From positions 103,557-167,556 of the forward strand of contig JAQMWT010000093.1 in the NCBI GenBank assembly GCA_029834535.1: 64,000 nt of DNA. Direction: 5' to 3'. Made by a program: the position numbers and the translations under genes. Below the pieces are notes generated by a model. That model did not search any database and was not told the origin of the DNA. It saw only the letters and a program-made list of their open reading frames with translations. This document shows, piece after piece, positions 21,476 to 30,635 of this stretch. Source of the stretch: Chrysophaeum taylorii (Eukaryota; Sar; Pelagophyceae; Pelagomonadales; Pelagomonadaceae). Position 1 is the stretch's first letter. Every line of letters begins with the position of its first letter.

Positions 21476-23744
21476 ATGATGATGGTGGCGTCCACGTGCG
21501 AACGAACGACGACGTTCTTGGGCCAAGTGGGACAGCCGTATCTCGGGCACGTCGCGGACATCTCGCTGTGCTTTGAGAAAACGATCAAAGTGTTGTGCGT
21601 GACCCATCATGCTGCTGCGCGCTCCGAATGATTTATTTTGTGCAGGGTCGACCGCCTCAGCGCCATCGACGAGCGCGTGGCCAAGATCGAAACGCGAACG
21701 AACGAGCAGATCGGGGAGATTCATACGAAAATCAACACGCTGGCGCACAACATTCAGGTGCGCAACAATGGTTGCCCACAACACGTGAGGTGTTCGCACC
21801 TTCGTCCGTCCGCAGGGTTTTGGCGACAGCGCGGAGAAGCTCGAGGCCGAGAAGGCCGAGTTGGAGAACTACAAGATGAAACTGAGGCAGCAAGAGGATC
21901 AGCGGCGGCGATCTGTGGCTGAGAAAAAGAAAGTGTACGACAAGCCGCCAAGCAACGAGGACGCGAGGCAGCGATGGAAATGGGCGTTTTCGCAAATCAA
22001 ATTCAACATCATGATGGGGCGACTGGACCTCAAGGGGATGAAGGTCAACATGCAGCGATCGATTGGCCATCGCCTAGAGAAGGTTGAGGACAGTATCGAC
22101 TGCGTCCTCTTCAAGATGGAGAACATGGGTGCCGCCATGAACAACGGCGGCGGAACCGAAGTGAGAGACAGCGTAAGGTTTCTCGATCACAAGCTCGAGG
22201 CGCTGATGCAAAAGGTCGCGGCCTACGAAGAACGCGCGACCGAGCATGAAAACTGGCGCGAACAACAGGACGACGCCATGCAGCAGGTATCCTGTGCCCT
22301 CGAAGAAATGTCGCGACAGGTCGCCGTACTCAAGGAACACGACGACTCGGAGCGGGAACAAGCTGAGTCGGGAGCTCGCGAGTTGGAATCCGTGTACGCG
22401 ACTGCGGTCAGCAAATTGCGCGATCTCGGTCTCGACGCGCGACATGCCCTCGGAACGGCTCCGGTGAGTGGCTCTACTCTCGCTCCACTTCTTCGTGAGT
22501 TCGTATCGCAACTCCTTGGACCTCCGCGTGGCGTCGTCGACAACCTTGATGTGCTGGCGTCCAAGTCCATGCAAGAAAGGCTTTCGGCGATCCAGCGTGC
22601 CGCTTGGGCCCTTCACAAGGTCAAAACTCTCGACGCCAGGGCATTCAAACGCATGCAGACCGACCCAGACTTCGCGCGATCCTACGTGTCTGTTAATCAG
22701 GTCGAGACCCGCGACGGCAAACTCACCTTTGCCGACGATCTTGCGACAACCTACTCCCAGCTGCTCGACATAATGCGCCAATTCACCAACGCTGGCCACG
22801 TCAGCCTGCGTACGCAGTGGCTTGAAGACATTGTTGGTGCATTCCCTGAGGCCACAACGCTCGAGGACAGGCTTTCTGCGCTCGCAGCCGAGGCTGAGAC
22901 GGCATCACGCATGGCAGCTGCGGCGATGACACGCGAGGGCGTGAATGAGACGTGCACGGCACTTATCAGGGTGGCCCTGGACGCTCAAGTAGCCGAGCCG
23001 ATTGCCAATCCTTTGGATATTTCTTTGAACCCACAGTTCCAGGAACTCGTCACTCGCCTGGGTGAGGCACATGCGACGACTGCCGAAATCCGAGCTCGTG
23101 TAGACGAAAAGGCAGCAGCCGCGGACGTATCTTCCTTATTCAACCGGATCAGCGACCAGCTCATGCGCATACGTGCCACGACGTTTGACCGCAGACATCT
23201 CGAGGAATTATTGTCGCTCAAGGCTGACAAGACCGATATCGAGCGCATCGCCAGGGAGTTGGCAGCAAACGCTGCTGATGACGACGACGCCGAACCAGTT
23301 CTCGTCTCCAAGGAACAACTCCCCAAGTACAAGTGCCTCAGCTGCGATCGCCCGCTCCGCCGGAGCTTCGGATTAGGAGCCAGTCCGCCACGAAAAGCAG
23401 CATCGCCCGCGGCATTCGAGGCGTTGCTTCCAGCCGATGTTGCTCCTGGGAACCGACAGGATCAAACGAAGAGTTCGCCCCATACGACGAGCTCGCCCGC
23501 GCTAGATACCTCCCCACGTCCAGAGGGCAATGTCACTTCTGGTACAAGTCGGCCGCACAGTGCAATGTCGGCAAGTCAGGCCGAGTATCAAAGCCGTTTC
23601 GAACGGCGTCCATCAACGCATACACTCAGAATCCCCCAGCTCGGCATGCATGCGCGGTACCCTGCTCTTGTCCAGCAGTCAAAGATCAGCGCCGGCACTA
23701 CGTGTTTCCTGCCTTCCATGCGAGCAGGAGACCGTTCGCGATGA
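21476..23744 (+). CDS. Flagellar-type coiled-coil protein (QRICH2/DUF4795-like)
   Basis: Three exons join cleanly: 21476-21594, 21646-21757 and 21816-23744, with introns of 51 nt (GTGCGT...CAG) and 58 nt (GTGCGC...CAG). The product begins MMMVASTCERTTTFLGQVGQ and continues VDRLSAIDERVAKIETRTNE, NIQ, then GFGDSAEKLEAEKAELENYK. It is almost entirely helical and coiled-coil to about residue 520. It then has LLSLKADKTDIERIARELA and KYKCLSCDRPLRR, followed by a disordered Ser/Pro tail. The combination of a KADK segment and a CxxC DRPL motif is what I associate with DUF4795 proteins of the sperm-flagellum and central-apparatus kind. That link is from memory. Total about 719 aa. The tail frame is open to 23744, but the last 100 residues could be altered by an unseen intron. 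Confidence 0.65.
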
Positions 23745-23924
23745 CGACGTGGCTCACCACATGATTTGTGGTTACAGGGACCTAATAACTAACTAATGGG
23801 GTGTATCAGGGAGCTCAGTAAGAGCGTAGTGTCGAGGCGCGGGATGCGAAGGGCCGACGCATGCCACCTTCAACCCCCAGAACGAACTAGAGACATCGGA
23901 ATATTACAAAAGGCAGCCTATGCT

Positions 23925-24725
23925 TTACGCTTGCCATGACGTCGACCCGTACATCAGCGAAAGGTTAATGCGACTCGATTCGTACGTGCGCCGGAAGCTG
24001 CGCGTGGAGACATGGTTGTGCAAACTCATCGTACCTTTAGTAGTATGCGGACTCACTTGAGTGGCTGCGTTTCGTGTACGAGCCTGGATTTGAAGACGAG
24101 GCATCGATTTTGGCGATGTGGAACGTCCAGAAACGGAGCATCTCCAAGCGCTGCCATGACGCGCCGAAAATCTTGGTTTGCCGTTGCAAACGAGAAATTC
24201 TGTCAGACGTAATCAAAACTGGACGACCATAATGGTACGCACGCTCGGTGTTTCAGAAAGGTATACTCTCAATCCACCAGATGTGTCGTCGAGATTTTCG
24301 GCGTCCGGTGTCAACCAGCAGTTGATAGTGACCGTACCCTCATCCGCGTGAGGTCGAATGCCCTTGTCGCCGTTGTACAGGTACTTGTACGCCCAGGCCT
24401 GGACGAGTCTCTTGTGTCGCACAATTCTGGACAAGCGCGTTTGAAACTCCTCGGCAATCTGGAGCAAAAGGCCTGATGCAAGGCCATCTTCCAAGTATGC
24501 ACCGAGATGTCCGCGCTTGATGTCGAACCAAATTGTTGATTTGAGGAGCTGGGAGCGAAGAGCATCAAGGGCATTTTGATTGAGTGCATTATCGATGACA
24601 GCAATGCCCTCATTGGAGAAGAACGCATCCGCAATTCGATCCGGTTGCCAACCATGATCGAGAGCTGGCAGAGGGGCAAGACTCGGTGGCAGCTCGACGT
24701 GAAGAAGCCTGCCATAGGTCGCCAT
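23925..24725 (-). CDS. 2-oxoglutarate/Fe(II)-dependent dioxygenase domain protein
   Basis: With two short introns the frame is complete: exon 24725-24243, intron 24200-24242 (43 nt, GTGCGT...CAG), exon 24199-24057, intron 23998-24056 (59 nt, GTGAGT...CAG), exon 23997-23925. All core residues of the double-stranded beta-helix appear: the HxD pair in IRPHADEGTVTINCWLTP, the distal His in NRCLVFKSRLVHETQPL, and the 2-oxoglutarate Arg in SSRINLSLMYG. Length is about 232 aa from ATG 24725. Such enzymes hydroxylate proteins, sugars or lipids using O2 and 2-oxoglutarate. It lies 53 bp after the stop of the GT4 gene on the same strand. Splicing from the GTTTAA-type site at 24780 to the acceptor at 24737 or so would fuse the two in frame, so it may be the C-terminal domain of one large protein. 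Confidence 0.8.
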
Positions 24726-24778
24726 TACAACAACCTGTGGTTTCGCGGTCGTCAGAGTCACTCAAACAAGTGGAAACG

Positions 24779-27697
24779 TTAAACACGGTTACTCGCGAGT
24801 TCGGGATCGATTGATGCTGTCGCATTCAGAATCTCAACGAGCTGTCGAAACGACACCAATGAAACAAGATCGTTGCTATCTGGAAGGTGAATATCGAACA
24901 AGTCGGCCACGTGTTCATAAGCTCGAGCGAGAGAAGCGAAGAGCGATTCGTCAGTTAGATCGTCGTCTGCCAACCCTCGTGATGTGACATTTGGGAAATT
25001 TTCCAGAAGACGAAATGCCTTGGCAGCTGTGCTCCTCGCTGTTTCGCTCGGTGGAACATGGGTCGTAGCGAGGTAGGAAAACTGTCGAGCGTCATGGTGC
25101 AGCTTGCTCGACGACGTATACATAAGTCTTCGAGGTGCACCGTTTGCCGATGCCGGGTCGGCGAGCTTGAGTTCGACGACTCGCCACCCGCCGTCATTGA
25201 CTCCGACGGAGACGCCACTGCGATGCTGCGCCGCGTCTCCTGTCGGATCAACGTCCGAAAGAAACTCGAGAAGCAGATCGGCGTTTGATGCCGCCTCATC
25301 TTCGACTCGCGGTGCGTTACGGAGTTGGTGCCCCCCGCGTCGTTGCATAACAACCTCGTGAAAGAGGGCGGCGGCAGTATTAGGCGTACCACCGCGGGTG
25401 GCTCGCGCGGTCGCCGCGATGCGTGCCAGCTCAGGGATCTTGCTGCTTAGCACGAGCTTCCGCGCGGCCAAAAGCCCAGCTTCAGCAATCGCAGCGAGCG
25501 TCGAGAGCGCCCATGCCGCTCGAGTGTCACCTTGCGGCACCTCACTCTTTACAAAGACGCCGCTTGCGACGGCGAGCGAGAGCGAGAGCGCGTGAAGGCT
25601 GTCGACATCTCGAGGAAGAAGAAGATTAGGTGTGTCACCATGTCGACCTCGCATATCAAATGCAATGTGCCGCGTCAAGGAGCACGCGCCTTCCCAGTAT
25701 CTGCCTGCTTCAAGAAAAACACCGGGATCGCCAAAGTCTTTACCCGTGCGATTGTGTTCGAGGCATGCGACTTGGTGCGTCTTGCGTAGCGTATTCAGAA
25801 TGTCGGCGAAAGTATCTGGTGTCGAAACGCTACTTCTTTTCGTTTCCACCTCTTGGCCGTCATGATTGGCCTGGCGGGAGTGCTGGCATGCGAAGGCGGC
25901 GTAAAGGTTCGCGTATTGACGTGCCATGCGCTCGAAAGAAAGGTCGATACCGTCGTCAAGGCCGCGAACGCGCCTCGCCGCCATCACGCCGGCGGCTGCA
26001 GCGCGGTTGGGGTTCTCGAGGACGTTTATGATGGCCGCGACGAGTGCGGGTACGGATGGCGTTTCGACTACAGTCCCATGGTGATCGCCCTGCACAAGGT
26101 ATTCTGACACGCCGCCAACGCCAAAAGATATAACATAGCGGTCTTCTGCCATCGCTTCGATGTTGCACATGCAGAATGTTTCTTCCAGAACGTTCGTGTG
26201 CACGACGATGTCCGTGTAATTTCGAATCGCCTCGCGGACGTCTTCGGGTGGTAGCCATCCCAAAAACTCGATGTCGGCATCGTCGCTAGACCCCACGGAC
26301 AACCCCAGCATACGAGCGAGCTCTTCCATCGCCGCTCGCAGTGGTCCATCACCGATCACGACGAACCGGACTCGCGGCGACGTCTTCCGCGGTGCGTGGC
26401 GGGAATATAGTGCGGTGATGCTGGCTGCCGCGCGAACGAACAAGCCCGGCGATTTTTGGGGCGCGAGGCGCCCGACGAAGGCGACCCGCACCACGGTGCC
26501 CATCGCGTTATCGAAGGCGCGCGATCGTCGTCGCGGCGCGATTACTTGGTCGTCGCGACGCACGTCAACACCGGGGTTAATGACAAAGAGAGGAACGGTG
26601 ACCCCACGGCGTGCCCAAAACTGCGCCGCGAACTCCGAGGGAAGAATGAGTCCGGCCAATAATGTTCCATTCCCACCTTTGCGAGTTCCCGTCGGGAGAT
26701 CGCCCCACCACAAGTTGGCGGGCTCGTTGAGGACGTGGGGCACGCGAGCGAGGCGAGCGCATTCGACTATGAGTGCGTCTGCAGACGTGTAGGTCTCGTG
26801 GTTCGTGAACGAAACGACGTCGGCCGTCATAAAAATATCCAGGAGCTTGCCGACAACGGCCTCGAGCGCCGGCGGGAGAGCGTCGCGAGACGCGTACGTT
26901 GCGAGTCGCTTGCCGATGTTGTCGGCGGGCGCGCCATCGAGATCGCATGCCAGCTCGTACGGGATCCTGGCGGCGTACCTGACCACGGGGACGCCGAGTG
27001 CTTCCAGCCTGGCACGCAACGGTTCGGGCCGGCCTTCGGGAGCACTCGTCGCGTACGTGAGTCGAAACGCCGGGCGACCGTCCGAGAGCCGAAGCCCGGG
27101 AAGTCGACGAGCTTGCTCGAGAGCGAGCATAGCTTGTCCGCCAAGCGACAGGCTCCCAACAAGCACCACGTGCATCGGGCTTTGGAGGCATCGGTCGTAG
27201 TCGTAGGCGTCGGCCCGAGGTCGCCACCACCTGTCGAGGTGCGCCTCCGGGGATTCGCGCGAACGCAGAATTTCTTGCCCCGGCTCCGGCATGACATCGA
27301 AGACCGTCACAGCGACGCGCGCAGGGTCGACGCCGCGTGGAATCGCCACGTCGTCGTCGTCGTTCTCGATATCGGCGTCGCGCCTGAGCGCCACCTCGAT
27401 CACGTGCGTCCCGAGACGCATCGACATCTCGAGCTCCGACGCAGGCAACGGGGGACCGAGCGTCACCGTCTGACCCCGGTCGATGCGGAACCACACGGAG
27501 AGCCCGGCCCGCTCTTCCGGCGAGATGAGGTGGAGGTCGTAGAAGTGGAGGACCACGCGCACCACGTGCCGGTTGCGGTCGTCGGGGCGATGCCCGTATA
27601 CAATGTTCCCCGACTCAGGTTCGGCGATGAGCACGAACGGCGCTTCCTGGACGACGGCGGCGGCGGCGACGGCGAGCGCGACCGCTAGGGCCCACAT
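24779..27697 (-). CDS. GT4-family glycosyltransferase with large C-terminal extension
   Basis: An uninterrupted 972-aa frame starts at ATG 27697. Residues 1-16 are a signal peptide or anchor. Residues about 20-130 are beta-rich. The GT-B fold follows: HVVLVGSLSLGGQAMLALEQ at about 175, and the second Rossmann domain at about 400-560 with RVAFVGRLAPQKSPGLFVRA, VRFVVIGDGPLRAAMEELAR, IEFLGWLPPEDV and the donor-binding region VLEETFCMCNIEAMAEDRYV (E..F...ExMA). This is the GT4 pattern of retaining transferases using UDP- or GDP-sugars. The last 330 residues are unassigned and helical. It acts in the secretory pathway by inference from the signal sequence. A 2OG dioxygenase follows at once on the same strand and may be part of the same polypeptide. 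Confidence 0.85.
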   Translation of the reverse strand: MWALAVALAVAAAAVVQEAPFVLIAEPESGNIVYGHRPDDRNRHVVRVVLHFYDLHLISPEERAGLSVWFRIDRGQTVTLGPPLPASELEMSMRLGTHVIEVALRRDADIENDDDDVAIPRGVDPARVAVTVFDVMPEPGQEILRSRESPEAHLDRWWRPRADAYDYDRCLQSPMHVVLVGSLSLGGQAMLALEQARRLPGLRLSDGRPAFRLTYATSAPEGRPEPLRARLEALGVPVVRYAARIPYELACDLDGAPADNIGKRLATYASRDALPPALEAVVGKLLDIFMTADVVSFTNHETYTSADALIVECARLARVPHVLNEPANLWWGDLPTGTRKGGNGTLLAGLILPSEFAAQFWARRGVTVPLFVINPGVDVRRDDQVIAPRRRSRAFDNAMGTVVRVAFVGRLAPQKSPGLFVRAAASITALYSRHAPRKTSPRVRFVVIGDGPLRAAMEELARMLGLSVGSSDDADIEFLGWLPPEDVREAIRNYTDIVVHTNVLEETFCMCNIEAMAEDRYVISFGVGGVSEYLVQGDHHGTVVETPSVPALVAAIINVLENPNRAAAAGVMAARRVRGLDDGIDLSFERMARQYANLYAAFACQHSRQANHDGQEVETKRSSVSTPDTFADILNTLRKTHQVACLEHNRTGKDFGDPGVFLEAGRYWEGACSLTRHIAFDMRGRHGDTPNLLLPRDVDSLHALSLSLAVASGVFVKSEVPQGDTRAAWALSTLAAIAEAGLLAARKLVLSSKIPELARIAATARATRGGTPNTAAALFHEVVMQRRGGHQLRNAPRVEDEAASNADLLLEFLSDVDPTGDAAQHRSGVSVGVNDGGWRVVELKLADPASANGAPRRLMYTSSSKLHHDARQFSYLATTHVPPSETARSTAAKAFRLLENFPNVTSRGLADDDLTDESLFASLARAYEHVADLFDIHLPDSNDLVSLVSFRQLVEILNATASIDPELASNRV

Positions 27698-27786
27698 AAT
27701 TGATCAATCAATGTTTCGGCAGGCGTTGAGTGTCTTCGGTCCGTTGAACATCAAGATCGTGGGCCCGTACATCAACAGGTCAAACA
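27698..27786. promoter_or_regulatory. Divergent promoter between glycosyltransferase and translocator genes
   Basis: Only 89 bp separate the two start codons (27697 minus, 27787 plus). The AT-rich TAATTGATCAATCAATG stretch at its left edge is the only visible element. Bidirectional use is inferred. Confidence 0.35.
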
Positions 27787-29179
27787 ATGGTGGCCTCGCC
27801 GCGGCGCAACGCGGTCGTAATCGCGGCGACGCTCGTAGTCGGCGCTGCGGCCCTCGGGCCGTTTGGCAAGAAGAAGGCAAGTCCCGTTGCGAGATGCTCT
27901 ACTCTCCTCTCGCGCGCACGCACGGTAAAGTAGTAGATGTGGCGTGCCCTCGCAGGAAGAGCCCCCCCCGCCGCCGCCGCCATCGACGTCGAGCGCTGCG
28001 TTGACGTCGATCATCGCGGTCGTGTCGGGGTTCTTCGAGTTTGGCTTCCTGTGGCGGCTGAGTCTTTTGCTGTTTCTGAACGCCAAGTTCAAGCTGTCCG
28101 AGAAGCTGTTCAAGTGGAAGGGCCTCAAGGACAACTACGCGCTCCTGCTGTTCTTCGCGTTCTGGTACGCCGGCAACACCAAGTACAACGAGTATAACAA
28201 GGCCGCGCTCGATGCGGTGGGTGGAAAGCACGCAGGCATGACGATGACGGTCTCGACGATGCAACTCGGCGTAAGCGACTCCCCAATCGATCGACTACAT
28301 CCCCCCGCGCAGGTGTGCGCGGTCTACGCCGGGCTGTTGTGGCTCGTCGCCTCGAATCCCATCAAGTTGTGCGGACTTCAGTGGCCCGAAGCCCAGAAGG
28401 TGCCCGAGCTCCTGAGGAGCGACGTCTTAGCGACGATTCCAGTCGGCTTTTGCGCGGCCGCCGCGCACTCGAGCTCCGTGTTCGCGCTCGGCGGGGATCC
28501 GCTGTTCGGCCAGATCGTCAAGGCGGGCGAGCCCGTCCTGTCGGCGATAGTCAACACGTTTGTCTACAAGAAGCCACCCACCATAACCAAAGCTTGTTGC
28601 TTGCCCGTCATTGTCGGCGGCGTCGCGTTCGCGTCCATGAAAGCCGACCCCGTCACCGGCTCGTACTCGCTCAAGTTCGATTCGACCGCCCTCTACTTTG
28701 GACTGATCGCCAACGCCTTCGCCGCCTTCAAGGGCTCGGAAAACAAAAAGCTCATGGACGACCAGCAAATCAAGATGCGCTACGGCGGCGTCGGCAATCA
28801 GTACGCCGTCACCGAGATCCTCGCGTTCGCGCTCTCGCTCCCCGTCATGTTGCTGACCGAAGGCCGCATGTTCCCCAAGTTCGTCAACATCTTTCTCACC
28901 AGCTACTCTTGCCGCTACAACCTCGTCGCCTCGGGCATGGCCTTCTACCTCTACAACGAGCTCGCGACTATGACCATCAAGCAAACGGGACCCATCACTG
29001 GCTCGGTCGCCAACACGGCCAAGCGCGTCATCGTCCTTTTGTATATGGCCGCGATCACCGGGAAGCCCCTCACCACCGAGCAGAAAATAGGGGCGACCGT
29101 CGCGATAGGCGGGGTCCTCGTCTACAGCTCCATCGACGACGTCATCAGCAAGCTCAAGGATAAGAAAAAGGCGGGCTAA
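27787..29179 (+). CDS. Plastid triose-phosphate/sugar-phosphate translocator family protein
   Basis: Three exons: 27787-27876, 27956-28270 and 28313-29179 (about 423 aa). Exon 1 encodes a signal peptide (VVIAATLVVGAAALGPFGKKK). Intron 1 (79 nt) has a GC-AG donor, GCAAGT. Intron 2 (42 nt, GTAAGC...CAG) is a multiple of three, so the frame stays open even unspliced. The mature part has about nine or ten membrane helices of the drug/metabolite-transporter fold. Signature stretches are NYALLLFFAFWYAGNTKYNE, FGQIVKAGEPVLSAIVN, and YNELATMTIKQTGPITGSVA followed by NTAKRVIVL, all typical of plastid phosphate translocators. These exchange triose or other sugar phosphates for phosphate across plastid membranes. 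The signal peptide fits routing into a secondary plastid through the ER. Confidence 0.88.
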
Positions 29180-29231
29180 TCGTTTTATTTTTTTCAACAA
29201 CAACATCATCATCATCATCATCATCATCATT

Positions 29232-29264
<33 letters not shown>

Positions 29265-29689
29265 GGGGGGAATGTGCCGCCAACGGATGTGTCGCAGTCT
29301 TCCACCCCATCCACTCAAAGAAAGTCGCTTTTGACTACGATGATGGCAATAAATTGATTTCGGAGACACGCCTTTTTTTTTCCTCCTCGCAGAGATCTTC
29401 TTAGACACCCTCCCTCATCAACAACTCCCCCGCGCCGCCGTTTTCCCGCCGCTTCCTGGGGCCTCTTTTTCGAGGACGTAACCGTGGTGGGACCGTGCGC
29501 GAACTGTGCCTTTTTGCCCCGAAGCCGCGCAGAGAATATTGTGTATCTCCGGCTTTTTCTGCATGCAGCCCCTCTCGATAGCCAAGGCCAGGAAAAAGAG
29601 CTTAAAAATAAGTGTCCGCGCCGCATACGCCGCGGCGCGTCTCGCCCGCCATGTCTATGGTGAAGGTAAATTAAAGGACGAAGAACCGA
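29180..29689. other. Intergenic region with CAT microsatellite
   Basis: The stretch starts with a T-rich run after the translocator stop (possible 3' signal), then a CAT/ATC repeat. Open frames here lack ATG starts or recognisable content. No supported gene is seen. Confidence 0.5.
29203..29262. repeat. (CAT)n microsatellite
   Basis: About twenty CAT/TCA triplets with one interruption (TATCAT near 29230), just after the translocator gene. Confidence 0.9.
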
Positions 29690-30595
29690 CTAAGGCGTCG
29701 GAAAGGTCGCCATGAGGTCCTCCTCGAAGCGGCGGAGTTCCGCCTGCGAGCCGCGGTCGCGGATAACGAGTCTCGCCTCCTTGGCGATCGTCCGACATTC
29801 CTCGATCGAGGCGCGAATCAGGTCGCCGTCCACGTCGAGCTTCCGCAGCTTGGCGACCGCCGCGTCGATGGCAGCCGCGAAGTCGTTCGACTTGATGAGC
29901 GGAGGTTGCGGCGGATCGAGGGGGACCGGATCGCCGTTGGGGACGTCGATTTGTGTTTTTGGGGCCAAATAATATTCGAGGATGTTTCGTCGGATAAGCG
30001 GGTCCTCGGTGCGCGAGAGTCGGTGTAAGAGTCCGTTCGCCTCGTCGTCGAGTCGCTTCTCCCACTCCTCCTGCGCGCGCGTATAGAGGTGCTCCATGAC
30101 GCGAGCGCGCTGCTCCGAGGCCTCGTCGGTGGCTCGTTCGCGCGCCGCCGCGACGTTCATGTTCAGCACGGTCAAAAAGGCGCTGTCGACGACGCCGTCC
30201 TTAAAGAGCGAGACGAGGCGTCGATCCATTTCCAGAAGTTCTCCAGCGTCGAGAACCGCCTCGACCAGATCTCGAGCCGCGAGCATGCGGGCGTCGGCGG
30301 CCTGGCGGAGGGCTTTCATGGCGCGCTCCGCGGCTTCCTTGCGGTCGTCGCTCAGAAGCTGCTGTAGAACCTTCTCGTCGATCGCGTCGAACTTCGTCTC
30401 GACCAGCGCAGCGAGCTGGTCTTCGGAGGAATCGAGCAGCGCCCCGACGAGATCATCGGTCGAGGTCGCGCGGCGGTGGACGCGGGGAGACGGATGATGA
30501 TGATGATAATGTCCAACAAGGGACGACGAGGATCGTGCGAGGCAGAGGACAAGGAGAACGACACGCCACATCGGTCCGTTGAGATCGTTCATCAA
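29690..30595 (-). CDS. Secretory/plastid-targeted conserved protein of unknown function
   Basis: An uninterrupted frame of 301 aa. The second ATG at 30571 (MWRVVLLVLCLARSSSSLVG) begins a clear signal peptide, so the shorter 293-aa form is likely. The mature protein is helical and soluble: LLSDDRKEAAERAMKALRQA, then LVSLFKDGVVDSAFLTVLNM, RVMEHLYTRAQEEWEKRL and LLHRLSRTEDPLIRRNILEY. This order reminds me of the plant chloroplast family typified by Arabidopsis At4g37920, but that is a memory-based match. With a signal peptide, delivery to a secondary plastid is plausible. The upstream region TTTATAAAAAAG on the minus strand (about 30600-30612) looks like a TATA-type element. Confidence 0.7.
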   Translation of the reverse strand: MMNDLNGPMWRVVLLVLCLARSSSSLVGHYHHHHPSPRVHRRATSTDDLVGALLDSSEDQLAALVETKFDAIDEKVLQQLLSDDRKEAAERAMKALRQAADARMLAARDLVEAVLDAGELLEMDRRLVSLFKDGVVDSAFLTVLNMNVAAARERATDEASEQRARVMEHLYTRAQEEWEKRLDDEANGLLHRLSRTEDPLIRRNILEYYLAPKTQIDVPNGDPVPLDPPQPPLIKSNDFAAAIDAAVAKLRKLDVDGDLIRASIEECRTIAKEARLVIRDRGSQAELRRFEEDLMATFPTP

Positions 30596-30635
30596 CGTCT
30601 TTTTTATAAACTATGTACCCTGGGGTTATTATTTA

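Noticed and set aside
23800-23880. tRNA-like D-arm sequence (GAGCTCAGTAAGAGC)
   Set aside because: No matching T-arm, anticodon stem or acceptor stem could be folded around it.
29203-29262. CRISPR-like or satellite array at the CAT repeat
   Set aside because: A simple trinucleotide microsatellite without spacers; the genome is eukaryotic.
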